Origin: DATGZH01 sp035297265
GTDB lineage: Bacteria > Actinomycetota > Acidimicrobiia > Acidimicrobiales > RAAP-2
Assembly: GCA_035297265.1 (NCBI GenBank)
Contig: DATGZH010000019.1
Location: 1-64,000 of the forward strand
Length of the DNA: 64,000 nt
Reading direction: 5' to 3'
The position numbers and the translations under genes are program-made. The first letter of the stretch is position 1. The number at the start of each line of letters is the position of its first letter. Shown piece by piece: positions 50,149-58,767 of the stretch. The notes under the pieces are model-generated. The model was not told where the DNA came from and did no database searches. It was given only the letters and a program-made list of their open reading frames with translations.

Positions 50149-50158
50149 TAATGGAACC

Positions 50159-50854
50159 ATGGCTCGGACCCCACCACGGGAACGACTCAGCGCTCTGGCC
50201 GAGGCGGCGACCAAGGTCTTCGGCCGGGTGGGCTACCGGGGGAGCCGCACGGCCGACGTGGCCAGGGAGGCCGGCATGTCGGCGGGCTCGGTGTTCACCT
50301 ACGTGGAGAGCAAGGAGGCGCTCTTCCATCTCGTCTTCGCCCACGGGTTCGGCCTGTTCGCCGAGGAGCTGCCGCCCCTGCCCCTCCCCACACCGGCTCC
50401 GGGCGAGACCGTGGCCCTCATCGAGCGGGAGATGCGCAAGGTGCCGGTCCCGAAGATGCGGGTGGCCCTCGAGGAGAAGGACCCGCCCGACGTCGGCGAC
50501 GAGCTCCGGGGCATCGTCCTCGAGCGCTACGCCATGCTCGAGCGACTGTGGCCGATGCTCGCGGTCATCGAGCGCTCCGCCGTCGACCTGCCCGACCTCG
50601 AGGCCTACTACTACGGCCGGGCCCGGCGGAGCCACCACGACCAGCTGGCCCGGTACCTCGAGATGCGGGCGGCCCGCGGCTACCTCCGCCCCACTCCCGA
50701 CCCCCTCCTCACCGCCCGCATCGTCACCGAGTCGATCACCTGGTTCGCCTGGCACCGCCACGAGGGCCGTGACGCCCTCCTCTTCGACGACGACGTGGTG
50801 AGGGAAACGGTCGTCGAGTTCGTCTGCGCCGGCCTCCTGGAGCCGGCGCCGTGA
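50159..50854 (+). CDS. TetR-family transcriptional regulator
   Basis: 231 residues. N-terminal HTH: LSALAEAATKVFGRVGYRGS, RTADVAREAGMSAGSVFTYV, ESKEALFHLVFAHG. A ~165-residue ligand domain follows, with a long helix EAYYYGRARRSHHDQLARYL and aromatic pocket residues near ESITWFAWHRHEG. A perfect palindrome sits just upstream, so it probably represses itself and the glycosyltransferase gene whose start overlaps its stop by 4 bp. Confidence 0.95.
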   Translation: MARTPPRERLSALAEAATKVFGRVGYRGSRTADVAREAGMSAGSVFTYVESKEALFHLVFAHGFGLFAEELPPLPLPTPAPGETVALIEREMRKVPVPKMRVALEEKDPPDVGDELRGIVLERYAMLERLWPMLAVIERSAVDLPDLEAYYYGRARRSHHDQLARYLEMRAARGYLRPTPDPLLTARIVTESITWFAWHRHEGRDALLFDDDVVRETVVEFVCAGLLEPAP

Positions 50855-52380
50855 CGACGGGGCTCGCCGCTCCGACGACGCCCGTCGACGTCGAGGCGCC
50901 CGGGCGCCCGCCCCTCGCCCGGGGGCCGGTCCTCGGCATCGCCGCGGCGTTCGTCTTCCTGGAGCTGGCCGTCGCCGCCCGGTACGGCTTCCACCGGGAC
51001 GAGCTCTACTTCCTGGCCTGCGCCCGCCACATGGCCTGGGGCTACGTCGACCAGCCCCCGTTCGTCCCCGCGGTGGCCTGGTTGGCCACCCACGTGTTCG
51101 GCACGACGGTCGTCGGGCTCCGCCTCCTGCCGGCGCTCTCCGGCGCCGCCGCCGTGGTGCTCACGGCGCTCATGGCCCGCGAGCTCGGCGGTGGACGGCA
51201 GGCCCAGTCGCTGGCGGCTCTCGCCGCCGCCACCTCGCCCCAGGTGCTCGCGGCGTCTCACCTGCTCTCGACGACCGCCTTCGACCTCTTCTTCTGGGCC
51301 GTCATCACCTTCGTCCTGCTCCGCCTGCTCCGAACCGCCGACGTGCGGCTGTGGCTGGTGCTCGGGGCCGCGGCCGGAGTGGGCCTCTTGAACAAGCTCA
51401 ATGTGGCCTTCCTCCTCGCCGCGGTCGTCTTCGGCCTCCTCGTGGGCCGCCGTGGCCGGTTGCTCCTCTCGCCCTGGGCCGCGGCCGGGGCCGGCGTCAC
51501 CCTCCTCCTGTGGGCGCCCAACATCGTCTGGAACGCCCAACACGACTGGGCGGCCGTCGCCATGCTGCGCAGCCTCCACCACGAGAACGGGGGACTGGGC
51601 GCGGTGATCGGCTTCATCCCCTCCCAGGCGCTGGTCGTGGGCCCGGTGCTGATCGTCTTCTGGCTGGCCGGCCTGCGACGGCTGCTGCGCTCCGGGCCGG
51701 GCCGGCCCCTGGGCCTGGCCTACCTCTTCCTCCTCGTGCTCTTCACCCTGAGCGGCGCCAAGGCCTACTACCTGGCCGGTATGTACTTCGCCCTGTTCGC
51801 CGGGGGCGGGGTGTGGGCCGAGGACCGACTGGCCCACAAGCAGCCGCCCGGACGGCTCCGCGGCTGGGTCGCCCTCATGGTCGCCGGCGCGCTGGTGGCG
51901 ATACCGCTCACGCTCCCGGTCCTCCCCGAGAGCCTCCTCCCGAAGGGCTCGTGGGAGGGCAACATCAACAAGGACCTGAGCGCCACTGTCGGCTGGCCAC
52001 GCTTCGTGCAGCAGGTGGCCCGGGTGGCGGGGACGCTCCCGCCCGACCAACGGGCCGACCTGGTCGTCTTCGCCGGCGACTACGGGGCGGCGGGGGCGGT
52101 CGACCTCTACGGCGCCCGCTACGGGCTGCCCCACGCCATCAGCGGGCACAATTCCTACTGGTGGTGGGGCCCGGCCGGGGCGAAAGACGGCGCCACGACG
52201 ATCGCCGTCGATCTGCCCCGGTCCTACCTGCTCACGATCTTCTCGCAGGTGACCCCGGCGGGCACGGTGACCTCGCCGGGCGGTGTCTGGACCGAAGAGC
52301 GCGGCGACCCCATCTGGATCTGCCGCGGCCAGAAGGTGACCTGGCCGGCCGCCTGGCCAGCCGCCCGCCACTACGGCTGA
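50851..52380 (+). CDS. GT39/ArnT-like membrane glycosyltransferase
   Basis: 509 residues, GTG start overlapping the TetR stop. About 10 to 11 hydrophobic segments. The first loop carries GFHRDELYFLACARHMAWGY then VDQPPFVPAVAWLATHVFGT, the DE-containing catalytic loop of the PMT_2/ArnT family, and a periplasmic C-terminal domain ends WTEERGDPIWICRG. Such enzymes transfer sugars from polyprenyl phosphates to proteins or lipids. Substrate unknown. Controlled by the upstream TetR. Confidence 0.9.
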   Translation: MTTGLAAPTTPVDVEAPGRPPLARGPVLGIAAAFVFLELAVAARYGFHRDELYFLACARHMAWGYVDQPPFVPAVAWLATHVFGTTVVGLRLLPALSGAAAVVLTALMARELGGGRQAQSLAALAAATSPQVLAASHLLSTTAFDLFFWAVITFVLLRLLRTADVRLWLVLGAAAGVGLLNKLNVAFLLAAVVFGLLVGRRGRLLLSPWAAAGAGVTLLLWAPNIVWNAQHDWAAVAMLRSLHHENGGLGAVIGFIPSQALVVGPVLIVFWLAGLRRLLRSGPGRPLGLAYLFLLVLFTLSGAKAYYLAGMYFALFAGGGVWAEDRLAHKQPPGRLRGWVALMVAGALVAIPLTLPVLPESLLPKGSWEGNINKDLSATVGWPRFVQQVARVAGTLPPDQRADLVVFAGDYGAAGAVDLYGARYGLPHAISGHNSYWWWGPAGAKDGATTIAVDLPRSYLLTIFSQVTPAGTVTSPGGVWTEERGDPIWICRGQKVTWPAAWPAARHYG

Positions 52381-52573
52381 TACCCGTCGCGCCAAGCCGC
52401 CCACCGGGCGAGCGGACGACCGCAGCCCTTCTTACTCACCGTGCGCATGATGTCGAGGTTGGTGATCTCACCCACCTCGACGCTCCCGCCGACGGCGAGG
52501 ACGGGGCAGCCCTTGGCGAGGCTGCGCGGCGACGTGTCCTTCCGACTGCTCCCCGACCCGAACCGGGGGCTCG

Positions 52574-52795
52574 GTGGTCGTCGCGCACCGCGACCGGCTC
52601 GGACGTACGAACACAGGGTTGGTCGAAGCTGCACTCGCCGCGGCGGGCTGCCGGCTCGTGGCGCTCGACGAAGGCGAGGTGACCGACGATCTGGTCCAAG
52701 GCATGGTCGAGGTGATCATTTCGTTCTGCGCACGACTCTCTGGCCGGCCTTCGGCACGCAACCGGGCAGTAGACGGTACTGCGCTGTGCCGAGCG
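52574..52795 (+). pseudogene. IS607-type TnpA serine recombinase, fragment
   Basis: VVVAHRDRLGRTNTGLVEAA, LAAAGCRLVALDEGEVTDDL, VQGMVEVIISFCARLSGR is the C-terminal half of the resolvase-like domain of IS607 TnpA. The upstream piece RLLPDPNRG is in another frame, broken at the G run near 52565. The N-terminal HTH and the catalytic serine segment are not found, so it is dead. The intervals 52381-52573 and 52796-53019 hold nothing else certain; a minus-strand frame ending at 52371 (VEVGEITNLDIMRTVSKKG) looks protein-like but is unidentified. Confidence 0.75.
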
Positions 52796-53019
52796 GGACG
52801 TGGGGCCACGTTCGGTTGTCACAGCCAACGCCGAGAACGGGCAACGATGAAGGGACGCTCGGGCACCGAGAAGACCTTGCCGTCGAACCCGGCAGCGCGC
52901 CTCCATATCGTCCTCAAAGGTCTCCCCCGGCTCGGTCGACCTTGGACCCGGGCCGATGTGCGCAGGATGGGCGCCGTTAGCCGGCGTGGTGTGGCGACGA
53001 GGACGGCCGGTGGTCCCTT

Positions 53020-54699
53020 GTGATGCGGACGATCGGTCTCCCGTTTGTCGTTGCCCCGCCCTGCGGTGCCCGGGTGCGCACGCGGCTGGTGGTCTCGGTC
53101 GCTGACGCAGACGTCCTGGTCGCGGTCGGCAAGCACCTCGGCTCTCTGGCCGGCGCCGACCTCGCCCGCCGGTGCGGCCAGGGCCGGCTCGACCATGCCG
53201 GCCGGGCGGCGTCGCGGCGGGACCGAAAGCGCGACCTCACTTCGGCGAGCTCCTCGCGCTGGGCGGGAACCATCACGAGGACCTCCGAGGACACTTTCCA
53301 ACTCGCTCTGCGCAACCTCGTGGCCGAGGAGCGGAGCCTTCGGGCCCGCAGCCGTCGGATCCGCCGGCGACTGGCAGTCCCGGTGGGCGGTCGCCGGGGC
53401 CAGCTCGCCGGGTTCGCCACGCCAGCCGAGCACTTCGAGAAGCGTCGCCGGCTCCAGGTCCTCGAGCGCCGCCTGGTCAGGGTCGAAGAACGCCTCGAGG
53501 TGGGCCGGGTTTCGGTCTGCCGGGGCGGCCGTCGGCTGGCTCGGGTGCGCCAGCACCTCAACGACGCCGGGCTCGACGACGACACCTGGCGTCAGCTGTG
53601 GGACGCCAGGCGCCTGTTCCTCACCGCCGACGGCGAGGCCGACAAGGCCTGGGGCAACGAGACGATCCGCTTCCATCCCGAGGAGTCCTGGCTCGAGTTG
53701 CGCCTACCCACCGCCCTCGCCCATCTCGCCAATCGGCCGCACCACCGCTACCGGCTGAGCTGCCCGGTGACCTTCTCCTACCGGGGCGAGGAGGTGGCGG
53801 CCCAAGCGGCGAGCGGAGCGATCCGTTACGACATCTGCTTCGACCCGAAGAGGCGACGGTGGTACCTCGACGCCAGCTGGAAGAGAGCTGGGTCCCCGGG
53901 GGCGATCCTCGACCTGGCCGAGCTCCGTCGACGCCCCGTCCTCGCCGTCGACCTCAACGCCGGCCATCTGGCCGCCCTCGTGCTCGACCCTTGCGGCAAC
54001 CCGCTCGGGCGACCTTCCAGCATCGCCCTGGAGCTCGACGGCCTGCCGGCGTCGCAGCGCGACGGGCTCCTGCGGGCGGCGATCTCTGACGTGCTGAAGG
54101 TCGCGCTCGACCAGGGCTGTTCGGCCATCGTCATCGAGGACCTCGACTTCGCCGACGCCCGGGAGGCCGGGCGTGAGAACACCGGCCGGCGGCCCTCCCG
54201 GGGCCGGCCCGGCCGACGGTTCCGAAGGTGCGTGGCCGGGATCCCCACCGCCCGATTCCGCGCCCGGCTGGTGCAGATGGCGACTAACCGGGCGCTGAGC
54301 GTCGTCGCCGTCGATCCGGCCTACACCTCGCAGTGGGGTGCCGAGCACTGGCTCGCCGCCCTCAAGCAGATCTCGCCGACGGCGACCGGCCACCATGCGG
54401 CGGCCCTCGTCATCGGCAGACGCGGGCTCGGACAGCGAGCACGGCGCCGGGGAGGGTGTGCCTCGAACCCACCAGAGGATGGGTCCGAGAGAGCTACCGA
54501 CTCCGCCGTGTGGGCCGCACCGGCATCGACCGGCCTGTCCGCGACGCGCACGAGGGAGCCCGGGAGCCGAGGGACCCGAGGGCAGCCGCACCCGCGGCGC
54601 AAGACCCGACCGGCCTCGAGGGCATCCCCGGACGACCAGGATGGCGAAGACCGTTCGCGCCATCCCGAATTGGCGATGTCTTCTTCGCTACTTCGTTGA
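53020..54699 (+). CDS. tnpB: TnpB-like RuvC nuclease of IS607/IS1341 type
   Basis: 559 residues from GTG 53020. RuvC residues: first Asp about 310 (VLAVDLNAGHLAALVL), Glu about 372 (AIVIEDLDFADAREAGR), second Asp about 431 (VVAVDPAYTSQWGAEHWLA). The usual Zn-finger cysteines after TSQ are absent. The N-terminal segment DADVLVAVGKHLGSLAGADL and SSSRWAGTITRTSEDTF are familiar in actinobacterial relatives. The last ~80 residues (54460-54699) are low-complexity and probably overlap the guide-RNA region. TnpB proteins are RNA-guided DNA nucleases; activity is unproven here. Confidence 0.85.
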   Translation: MMRTIGLPFVVAPPCGARVRTRLVVSVADADVLVAVGKHLGSLAGADLARRCGQGRLDHAGRAASRRDRKRDLTSASSSRWAGTITRTSEDTFQLALRNLVAEERSLRARSRRIRRRLAVPVGGRRGQLAGFATPAEHFEKRRRLQVLERRLVRVEERLEVGRVSVCRGGRRLARVRQHLNDAGLDDDTWRQLWDARRLFLTADGEADKAWGNETIRFHPEESWLELRLPTALAHLANRPHHRYRLSCPVTFSYRGEEVAAQAASGAIRYDICFDPKRRRWYLDASWKRAGSPGAILDLAELRRRPVLAVDLNAGHLAALVLDPCGNPLGRPSSIALELDGLPASQRDGLLRAAISDVLKVALDQGCSAIVIEDLDFADAREAGRENTGRRPSRGRPGRRFRRCVAGIPTARFRARLVQMATNRALSVVAVDPAYTSQWGAEHWLAALKQISPTATGHHAAALVIGRRGLGQRARRRGGCASNPPEDGSERATDSAVWAAPASTGLSATRTREPGSRGTRGQPHPRRKTRPASRASPDDQDGEDRSRHPELAMSSSLLR

Positions 54700-54822
54700 G
54701 GAACGGTGCGGTAGGCGAGCAGCTTCGCTGGCTTCTCTCGTGCCCGACGGCCCCTTGCGGGGCGCTGCCAGGACGACGAGCGGGCGCCGGCCGGATCGAC
54801 ACGCAGCCGCGCCCTGGAGCGC

Positions 54823-56202
54823 CTACATGTTCTTCATGTTGTCGAAGCGGGCGTACTGGCTGAGGAAGGCGAGGTGGAGGGAGCCGGTGCGGCCGTTGCG
54901 GTGCTTGGCCACGATGACTTCGGCCATGCCCCGGCGGTCGAGCGGCGTCTCGGGGTCGTACTGCTCCTCTCGGTACAAGAAGATGACGACGTCGGCGTCC
55001 TGCTCGAGCGAGCCCGACTCCCGCAGGTCCGACAACATCGGTCGCTTGTCCTGGCGGGCCTCGAGGCCCCGGGAGAGCTGGGAGAGGGCCACGACCGGCA
55101 CCTCGAGCTCGCGGGCCAGGATCTTCAGGCCCCGGCTGATCTCGGCCACCTCGACCTGGCGGTTCTCGGCCCGTTGGCGGCCGGTCATCAGCTGGAGGTA
55201 GTCGACCACGACGAGGCCGAGCTCGCCCTCGCTCTGCTTCAGCCGCCGGGCCCTCGCCCGGATGTCCATGACCGTCAGGTTCGGGTTGTCGTCGATGTAG
55301 ATCGGCGCGTCGGAGAGCCGGCTGATGGCGTGGCTGACCTTCTCCCAGTCCGGCTCGTGCAGCCGGCCGATGCGCAGCCGGTGGGCGTCGACAAGGGCCT
55401 CCGAGGAGAGCAGCCGCTGCGTCAGTTCGATGTGGCCCATCTCAAGCGAGAAGAGGAGCACCGGTCGCCGCTCGACGACGCCGGCGTGGGCCACCATGCC
55501 GAGGGCGAAGCTCGTCTTGCCCATCGACGGACGGGCGCCCACGATCGTGAGGCTGGCCGGCTGGAGCCCGGCGAGCATCTCGTCGAGGTCGAGGTACCCG
55601 GTGCGCAGACCGGTGACGGTGTCGTTGCCCTCCGCCAGCTGCTCGATGCGGTCGAGGCTCGGGCCGAGGAGGTCGCGGAGCGGCTGGATCGACTCGGTGA
55701 CCCGCCGCTGGGCCACGTCGAAGACGAGGGTCTCGGCGCGGTCGAGGGCGGCCGAGACGTCGTCGGGCGCGCTGAAGCCGAGGTCGGCGATCTCTCCGGC
55801 CACCCCCACGAGGCGCCGCAGGAGGGCGTGCTCCTCGACGATGCGGGCGTAGTGGAGGGCGTTGGCGATCGACGGCGTGTTGGCCTGGAGCGAGACGAGG
55901 TAGCTCGGGTCCCCCACGGACTCGAGCAGCCCACGCCGGCGCAGCTCGTCGGTCACCGTCACCACGTCGACGGGCTCGCCCCGGCCGTAGAGGGACAGGA
56001 TGGCGTCGAAGATGTGGCCGTGCGCCGGCTTGTAGAAGTCACCGGCGTCGCACGTCTCGATGGCCGCCGAAGTGGCGTCGCTCGAGAGGAGCATGGCCCC
56101 GAGCAGGGATTCCTCGGCTTCGAGGTTGTGCGGCGGGACGCGCTGGGCCGCGGCGGCGGGCCGGATGGGGCGGGGGCGGGACTCTTCGAAGGCCTGAACC
56201 AT
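54823..56202 (-). CDS. dnaB: replicative DNA helicase DnaB
   Basis: 459 residues from ATG 56202 (the frame extends to 56310, but MVQAFEESRPRP gives the usual length). N-terminal RVPPHNLEAEESLLGAMLLS; Walker A GARPSMGKTSFALG; Walker B VVVDYLQLMTG; RecA-core SRGLKILARELEVPVVALSQ then LSRGLEARQDKRPML; arginine-finger region LRESGSLEQDADVVIFLYRE. The hexameric replicative helicase. No intein. Its position next to rplI is conserved in Actinobacteria. The interval 56203-56443 holds the hairpin and a DnaA-box-like TGTGGATAC. Confidence 0.97.
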   Translation of the reverse strand: MVQAFEESRPRPIRPAAAAQRVPPHNLEAEESLLGAMLLSSDATSAAIETCDAGDFYKPAHGHIFDAILSLYGRGEPVDVVTVTDELRRRGLLESVGDPSYLVSLQANTPSIANALHYARIVEEHALLRRLVGVAGEIADLGFSAPDDVSAALDRAETLVFDVAQRRVTESIQPLRDLLGPSLDRIEQLAEGNDTVTGLRTGYLDLDEMLAGLQPASLTIVGARPSMGKTSFALGMVAHAGVVERRPVLLFSLEMGHIELTQRLLSSEALVDAHRLRIGRLHEPDWEKVSHAISRLSDAPIYIDDNPNLTVMDIRARARRLKQSEGELGLVVVDYLQLMTGRQRAENRQVEVAEISRGLKILARELEVPVVALSQLSRGLEARQDKRPMLSDLRESGSLEQDADVVIFLYREEQYDPETPLDRRGMAEVIVAKHRNGRTGSLHLAFLSQYARFDNMKNM

Positions 56203-56323
56203 GGGCTCCCCTACCGTGACTGAGGGGGGCTGGGGTTGGGAAGGGGTGGAACCTGGGGATTTCGCTGACGTTCTTCCTGGTCGGGGTTGTGGCCGAGACT
56301 GTGGATACACGGTGGACGGACGG

Positions 56324-56343
56324 GGCGTCCTGGGGAGGACGCC
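56324..56343. promoter_or_regulatory. strong hairpin between rplI and dnaB
   Basis: GGCGTCCT and AGGACGCC form a perfect 8-bp stem with a GGGG (or CCCC) loop in the 241-bp rplI-dnaB gap. No T tract follows on the minus strand, so it may be a processing or attenuation hairpin and not a classic terminator. Confidence 0.45.
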
Positions 56344-56443
56344 TCGGGGCCCGACGAGGGAACGGTCGGCCCGGACGTCATGGGGCCACAGGATGACGTG
56401 TGGGTGTCGAATCAGCCCCCTGAACAGGGGCCTTCCGGCCGGG

Positions 56444-56893
56444 TCAGCCGGCGGCGACGACCTCGACGGTGAGCTCCGCGCTCACCCCGTCGTGGAGGTC
56501 CACCCGCACGCTCTGGCTCCCGACCTCTTTGATGGGCTCCTCCAGGACCAGTGCGTGGCGATCAAGCTCGACCCCCTTCTGCGCAGCCACCGCCTCGACC
56601 ACCTCGGCCGCCGAGACCGATCCGAAGAGTCGGCCGGTCGAGCCGGCCCGGGCGGTGATCGTCACCGTCGCACCGGCGAGCACCTGAGCCTTCGCCTCCG
56701 CCGCCTCGTGGTCCTGCGCGACCCGCAGGTCGCGGGCCCGGCGCATCGACGCGGCCTGGGACGCGATGCCGTCAGTGGCCACGATGGCCTGGCCGTGGGG
56801 CAGGAGGTAGTTGCGGGCGAAGCCGCCGGCCACCTCCACGATGTCGCCGCGCCGGCCCACGCCCTCCACGTCGTCCCGCAGCACGACCCGCAT
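56444..56893 (-). CDS. rplI: 50S ribosomal protein L9
   Basis: 149 residues. MRVVLRDDVEGVGRRGDIVE, VAGGFARNYLLPHGQA is the L9 N-domain; a long helix, then RLFGSVSAAEVVEAVAAQ, KEVGSQSVRVDLHDGVSAE is the C-domain. It binds 23S rRNA. The start overlaps the rpsR stop by 1 bp (TGATG), so they are translationally coupled. Confidence 0.97.
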   Translation of the reverse strand: MRVVLRDDVEGVGRRGDIVEVAGGFARNYLLPHGQAIVATDGIASQAASMRRARDLRVAQDHEAAEAKAQVLAGATVTITARAGSTGRLFGSVSAAEVVEAVAAQKGVELDRHALVLEEPIKEVGSQSVRVDLHDGVSAELTVEVVAAG

Positions 56894-57438
56894 CAGGCCT
56901 CCTCGCCCTCCGGCTCGTCGGCCGCGTCGTCGGCGGCCTCGACCACCGCGTCACCAGCCTCGAGGGCGGTCTCGTCGGTCGCCTCACCGGCGAGTTCCCC
57001 GTCGGCGGGCGTCACCTCGTCGCCGGCCGCCTCGGCCGCCGGCGCCCCGCGCTCCGGGGCCGGGCCCCGGTCACGCCCGTCACGCCCCTCGCGCCCGTCA
57101 CGCCCGTCGCGTCCGTCGCGTCCGTCACGGCCGTCGCGTCCCCGCCCGCGCCCGCCGGGCCGCTCGGTCACCGTGCGCTGGGTGTAGGGCAGGAGGACCA
57201 GCTCGCGGGCGGTCTTGATCGCCACCGCGATGTCCCGCTGGTGCTGGGCGCAGTTGCCCGTGACCCGGCGCGAACGGATCTTGCCCCGGTCGCTCATGTA
57301 CTTGCGGAGGAGCGAGACGTCCTTGTAGTCGACCCACGCCACGTGGTCGCGGCAGAGGGCGCAGGGCTTCTTTTTGATCCGCCGGTTGAGGTCCTTCGGG
57401 GCCCGTCGGGTCCCGCCCCGGTAATTGCTGCGTGCCAT
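56893..57438 (-). CDS. rpsR: 30S ribosomal protein S18 with long C-terminal extension
   Basis: 181 residues, more than twice the usual ~80. The S18 core is intact (residues 1-93: MARSNYRGGTRRAPKDLNRR, KDVSLLRKYMSDRGKIRSRR, TGNCAQHQRDIAVAIKTARE). Cysteines C26, C29 and C63 make it the zinc-binding form. A basic repeat of RDG/GRDG units follows (residues 101-124), and then an Ala/Glu/Asp-rich acidic tail to the end (GELAGEATDETALEAGDAVV). The tail would protrude from the platform. It overlaps rplI by one base. Confidence 0.95.
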   Translation of the reverse strand: MARSNYRGGTRRAPKDLNRRIKKKPCALCRDHVAWVDYKDVSLLRKYMSDRGKIRSRRVTGNCAQHQRDIAVAIKTARELVLLPYTQRTVTERPGGRGRGRDGRDGRDGRDGRDGREGRDGRDRGPAPERGAPAAEAAGDEVTPADGELAGEATDETALEAGDAVVEAADDAADEPEGEEA

Positions 57439-57439
57439 G

Positions 57440-57931
57440 TCAGAAAGGCTCCTCGTCGAAGCCGTAGCCCGTGCCCGGCTCTTCGGTCCGCGGCGGAGGA
57501 GCGCTCGAGCCGCCGCCACCGCCGCCGCCACCGCCTCGGCCGCCGCCCCGGCCGCCGTCGCTCGGGCCGCGTCGGTCGTTCTTCGTGATCTGGACGGTGG
57601 CCCAGCGCAGCGACGGCCCGATCTCGTCCGCCACCACCTCGACCTTCGAGCGGCGGTCGCCGTCGGGCGTCTCCCAGCTGCGCTGCTCGAGCCGGCCGGT
57701 GACCACCACCCGCGAGCCACGGGTGAGGCTCTCGCTCACGTTCTCGGCCATGTCGCGCCAGCAGACGACGTCGAAGAAGCTCGTCGCCTCCTCCCACTCC
57801 TGGGTCTGGCGGTTCTGCCAGCGACGGTTGACCGCCAGGCCGAAGCTGGCCGTCGGCTGGCCGGTGTTGGTGAACCGCAGCTCGGGGTCGCGGGTGATGT
57901 TGCCCACGAGGGTCACCGTGTTGTCCGCCAT
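57440..57931 (-). CDS. ssb: single-stranded DNA-binding protein SSB
   Basis: 163 residues. OB-fold: NTVTLVGNITRDPELRFTNT, AVNRRWQNRQTQEWEEATSF, FDVVCWRDMAENVSESLTRG, RRSKVEVVADEIGPSLRWAT. A flexible Gly/Arg-rich linker leads to the conserved acidic tip DEEPF (canonical DDDIPF-like), which recruits partners. Lies 1 bp before rpsR and 26 bp after rpsF. Confidence 0.97.
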   Translation of the reverse strand: MADNTVTLVGNITRDPELRFTNTGQPTASFGLAVNRRWQNRQTQEWEEATSFFDVVCWRDMAENVSESLTRGSRVVVTGRLEQRSWETPDGDRRSKVEVVADEIGPSLRWATVQITKNDRRGPSDGGRGGGRGGGGGGGGGSSAPPPRTEEPGTGYGFDEEPF

Positions 57932-57957
57932 CGCTTACCTCCTCTGCCCGGTCGGCA

Positions 57958-58305
57958 TCAGCCGGCCGCCTGCTCGGTGGACGCGGCGGCCGCCGCGGCC
58001 TGCCGCCGACCCGCCACTTCTGGGGGGACCTGAACGATCTTGTGGCGGACCACCTCGTCGGCCAGCTTCAGCATGCGGTCGAGCTCGCTCACGAAGGAAG
58101 GTTCGGCGTTGAACTCCACCAGGACGTAGTAGCCCTCGCGACGGTGGTTCACCTCGTAGGCGAAGGTCCGCCGGCCCCAGCGGTCGATGGCGCCGGGGTT
58201 GCCGCCGCCGTTGCGAATCGTTTCGACCACCCGGTCGACCACGGCCTGGATGGCCTGGGGGTCGACCGTCACGTCGAAGATGATCATGACTTCGTACGGC
58301 CGCAT
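57958..58305 (-). CDS. rpsF: 30S ribosomal protein S6
   Basis: 115 residues from ATG 58305 after GGGAGG. MRPYEVMIIFDVTVDPQAIQ, RRTFAYEVNHRREGYYVLVE, then RMLKLADEVVRHKIVQVP cover the S6 fold; a short Ala-rich tail follows. First gene of the rpsF-ssb-rpsR-rplI cluster. Confidence 0.97.
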   Translation of the reverse strand: MRPYEVMIIFDVTVDPQAIQAVVDRVVETIRNGGGNPGAIDRWGRRTFAYEVNHRREGYYVLVEFNAEPSFVSELDRMLKLADEVVRHKIVQVPPEVAGRRQAAAAAASTEQAAG

Positions 58306-58767
58306 GTGCGGCCACCTCCCTTCGGACCGGACGATCTTGCCCGGGCCCCTCGCGGGGCAGGGGGGACGGACAGCGCCCGTCCCGAATGCCAGCGAGTCAT
58401 GGTACAGGTCCCGCAGCGGTCGCCGTCCCCGGGCGTCATTGCCCTGCTGAAAATGGGTATCGGTGACCGGCCTGGAGCTCCACGTGCCCTCTTTGCCGCT
58501 CAACGCCATCGCCACCATCTCCAGGCCGAGGTGGGCGGTTGACTCGCAGCCTCCCAGCCGCCTCGAGTGGGGCTGGAGCCTGTTCCCCCTGGGGCCCGGC
58601 TTCCACCGACTCCGCTGCTATCTCATCGTGCTGGGCCGGGGTCGGTGGGGAGACGCGACCGACCGGGTCCGGATCCCCGAGGGGCCGGTCGTGCGCCTGC
58701 GTTGGTCGCCACACGCCCTGGAGCCTGGACCGAATTCGGGCCCGCTGGGCCGGGCTGACGCCGAGCC
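58306..58767. other. interval upstream of rpsF; low-confidence plus-strand frame
   Basis: 462 bp between panB's stop and rpsF's start. It should contain the rpsF promoter. A plus-strand frame 58463-58771 (GTG; RLEWGWSLFPLGPGFHRLRC, TDRVRIPEG) has a plausible Trp-rich composition but no ribosome site or recognised family, so I do not call it a gene. Confidence 0.4.

Noticed and set aside
57053..57140. CRISPR-like direct repeats in the rpsR tail (cgtcacgccc units)
   Set aside because: Short tandem codon repeats encoding RDG within a coding frame; no spacers, no cas genes.
57125..57337. Frame over the S18 C-terminal repeats
   Set aside because: It is a shadow frame of the rpsR repeat region; the repeat belongs to the S18 tail.
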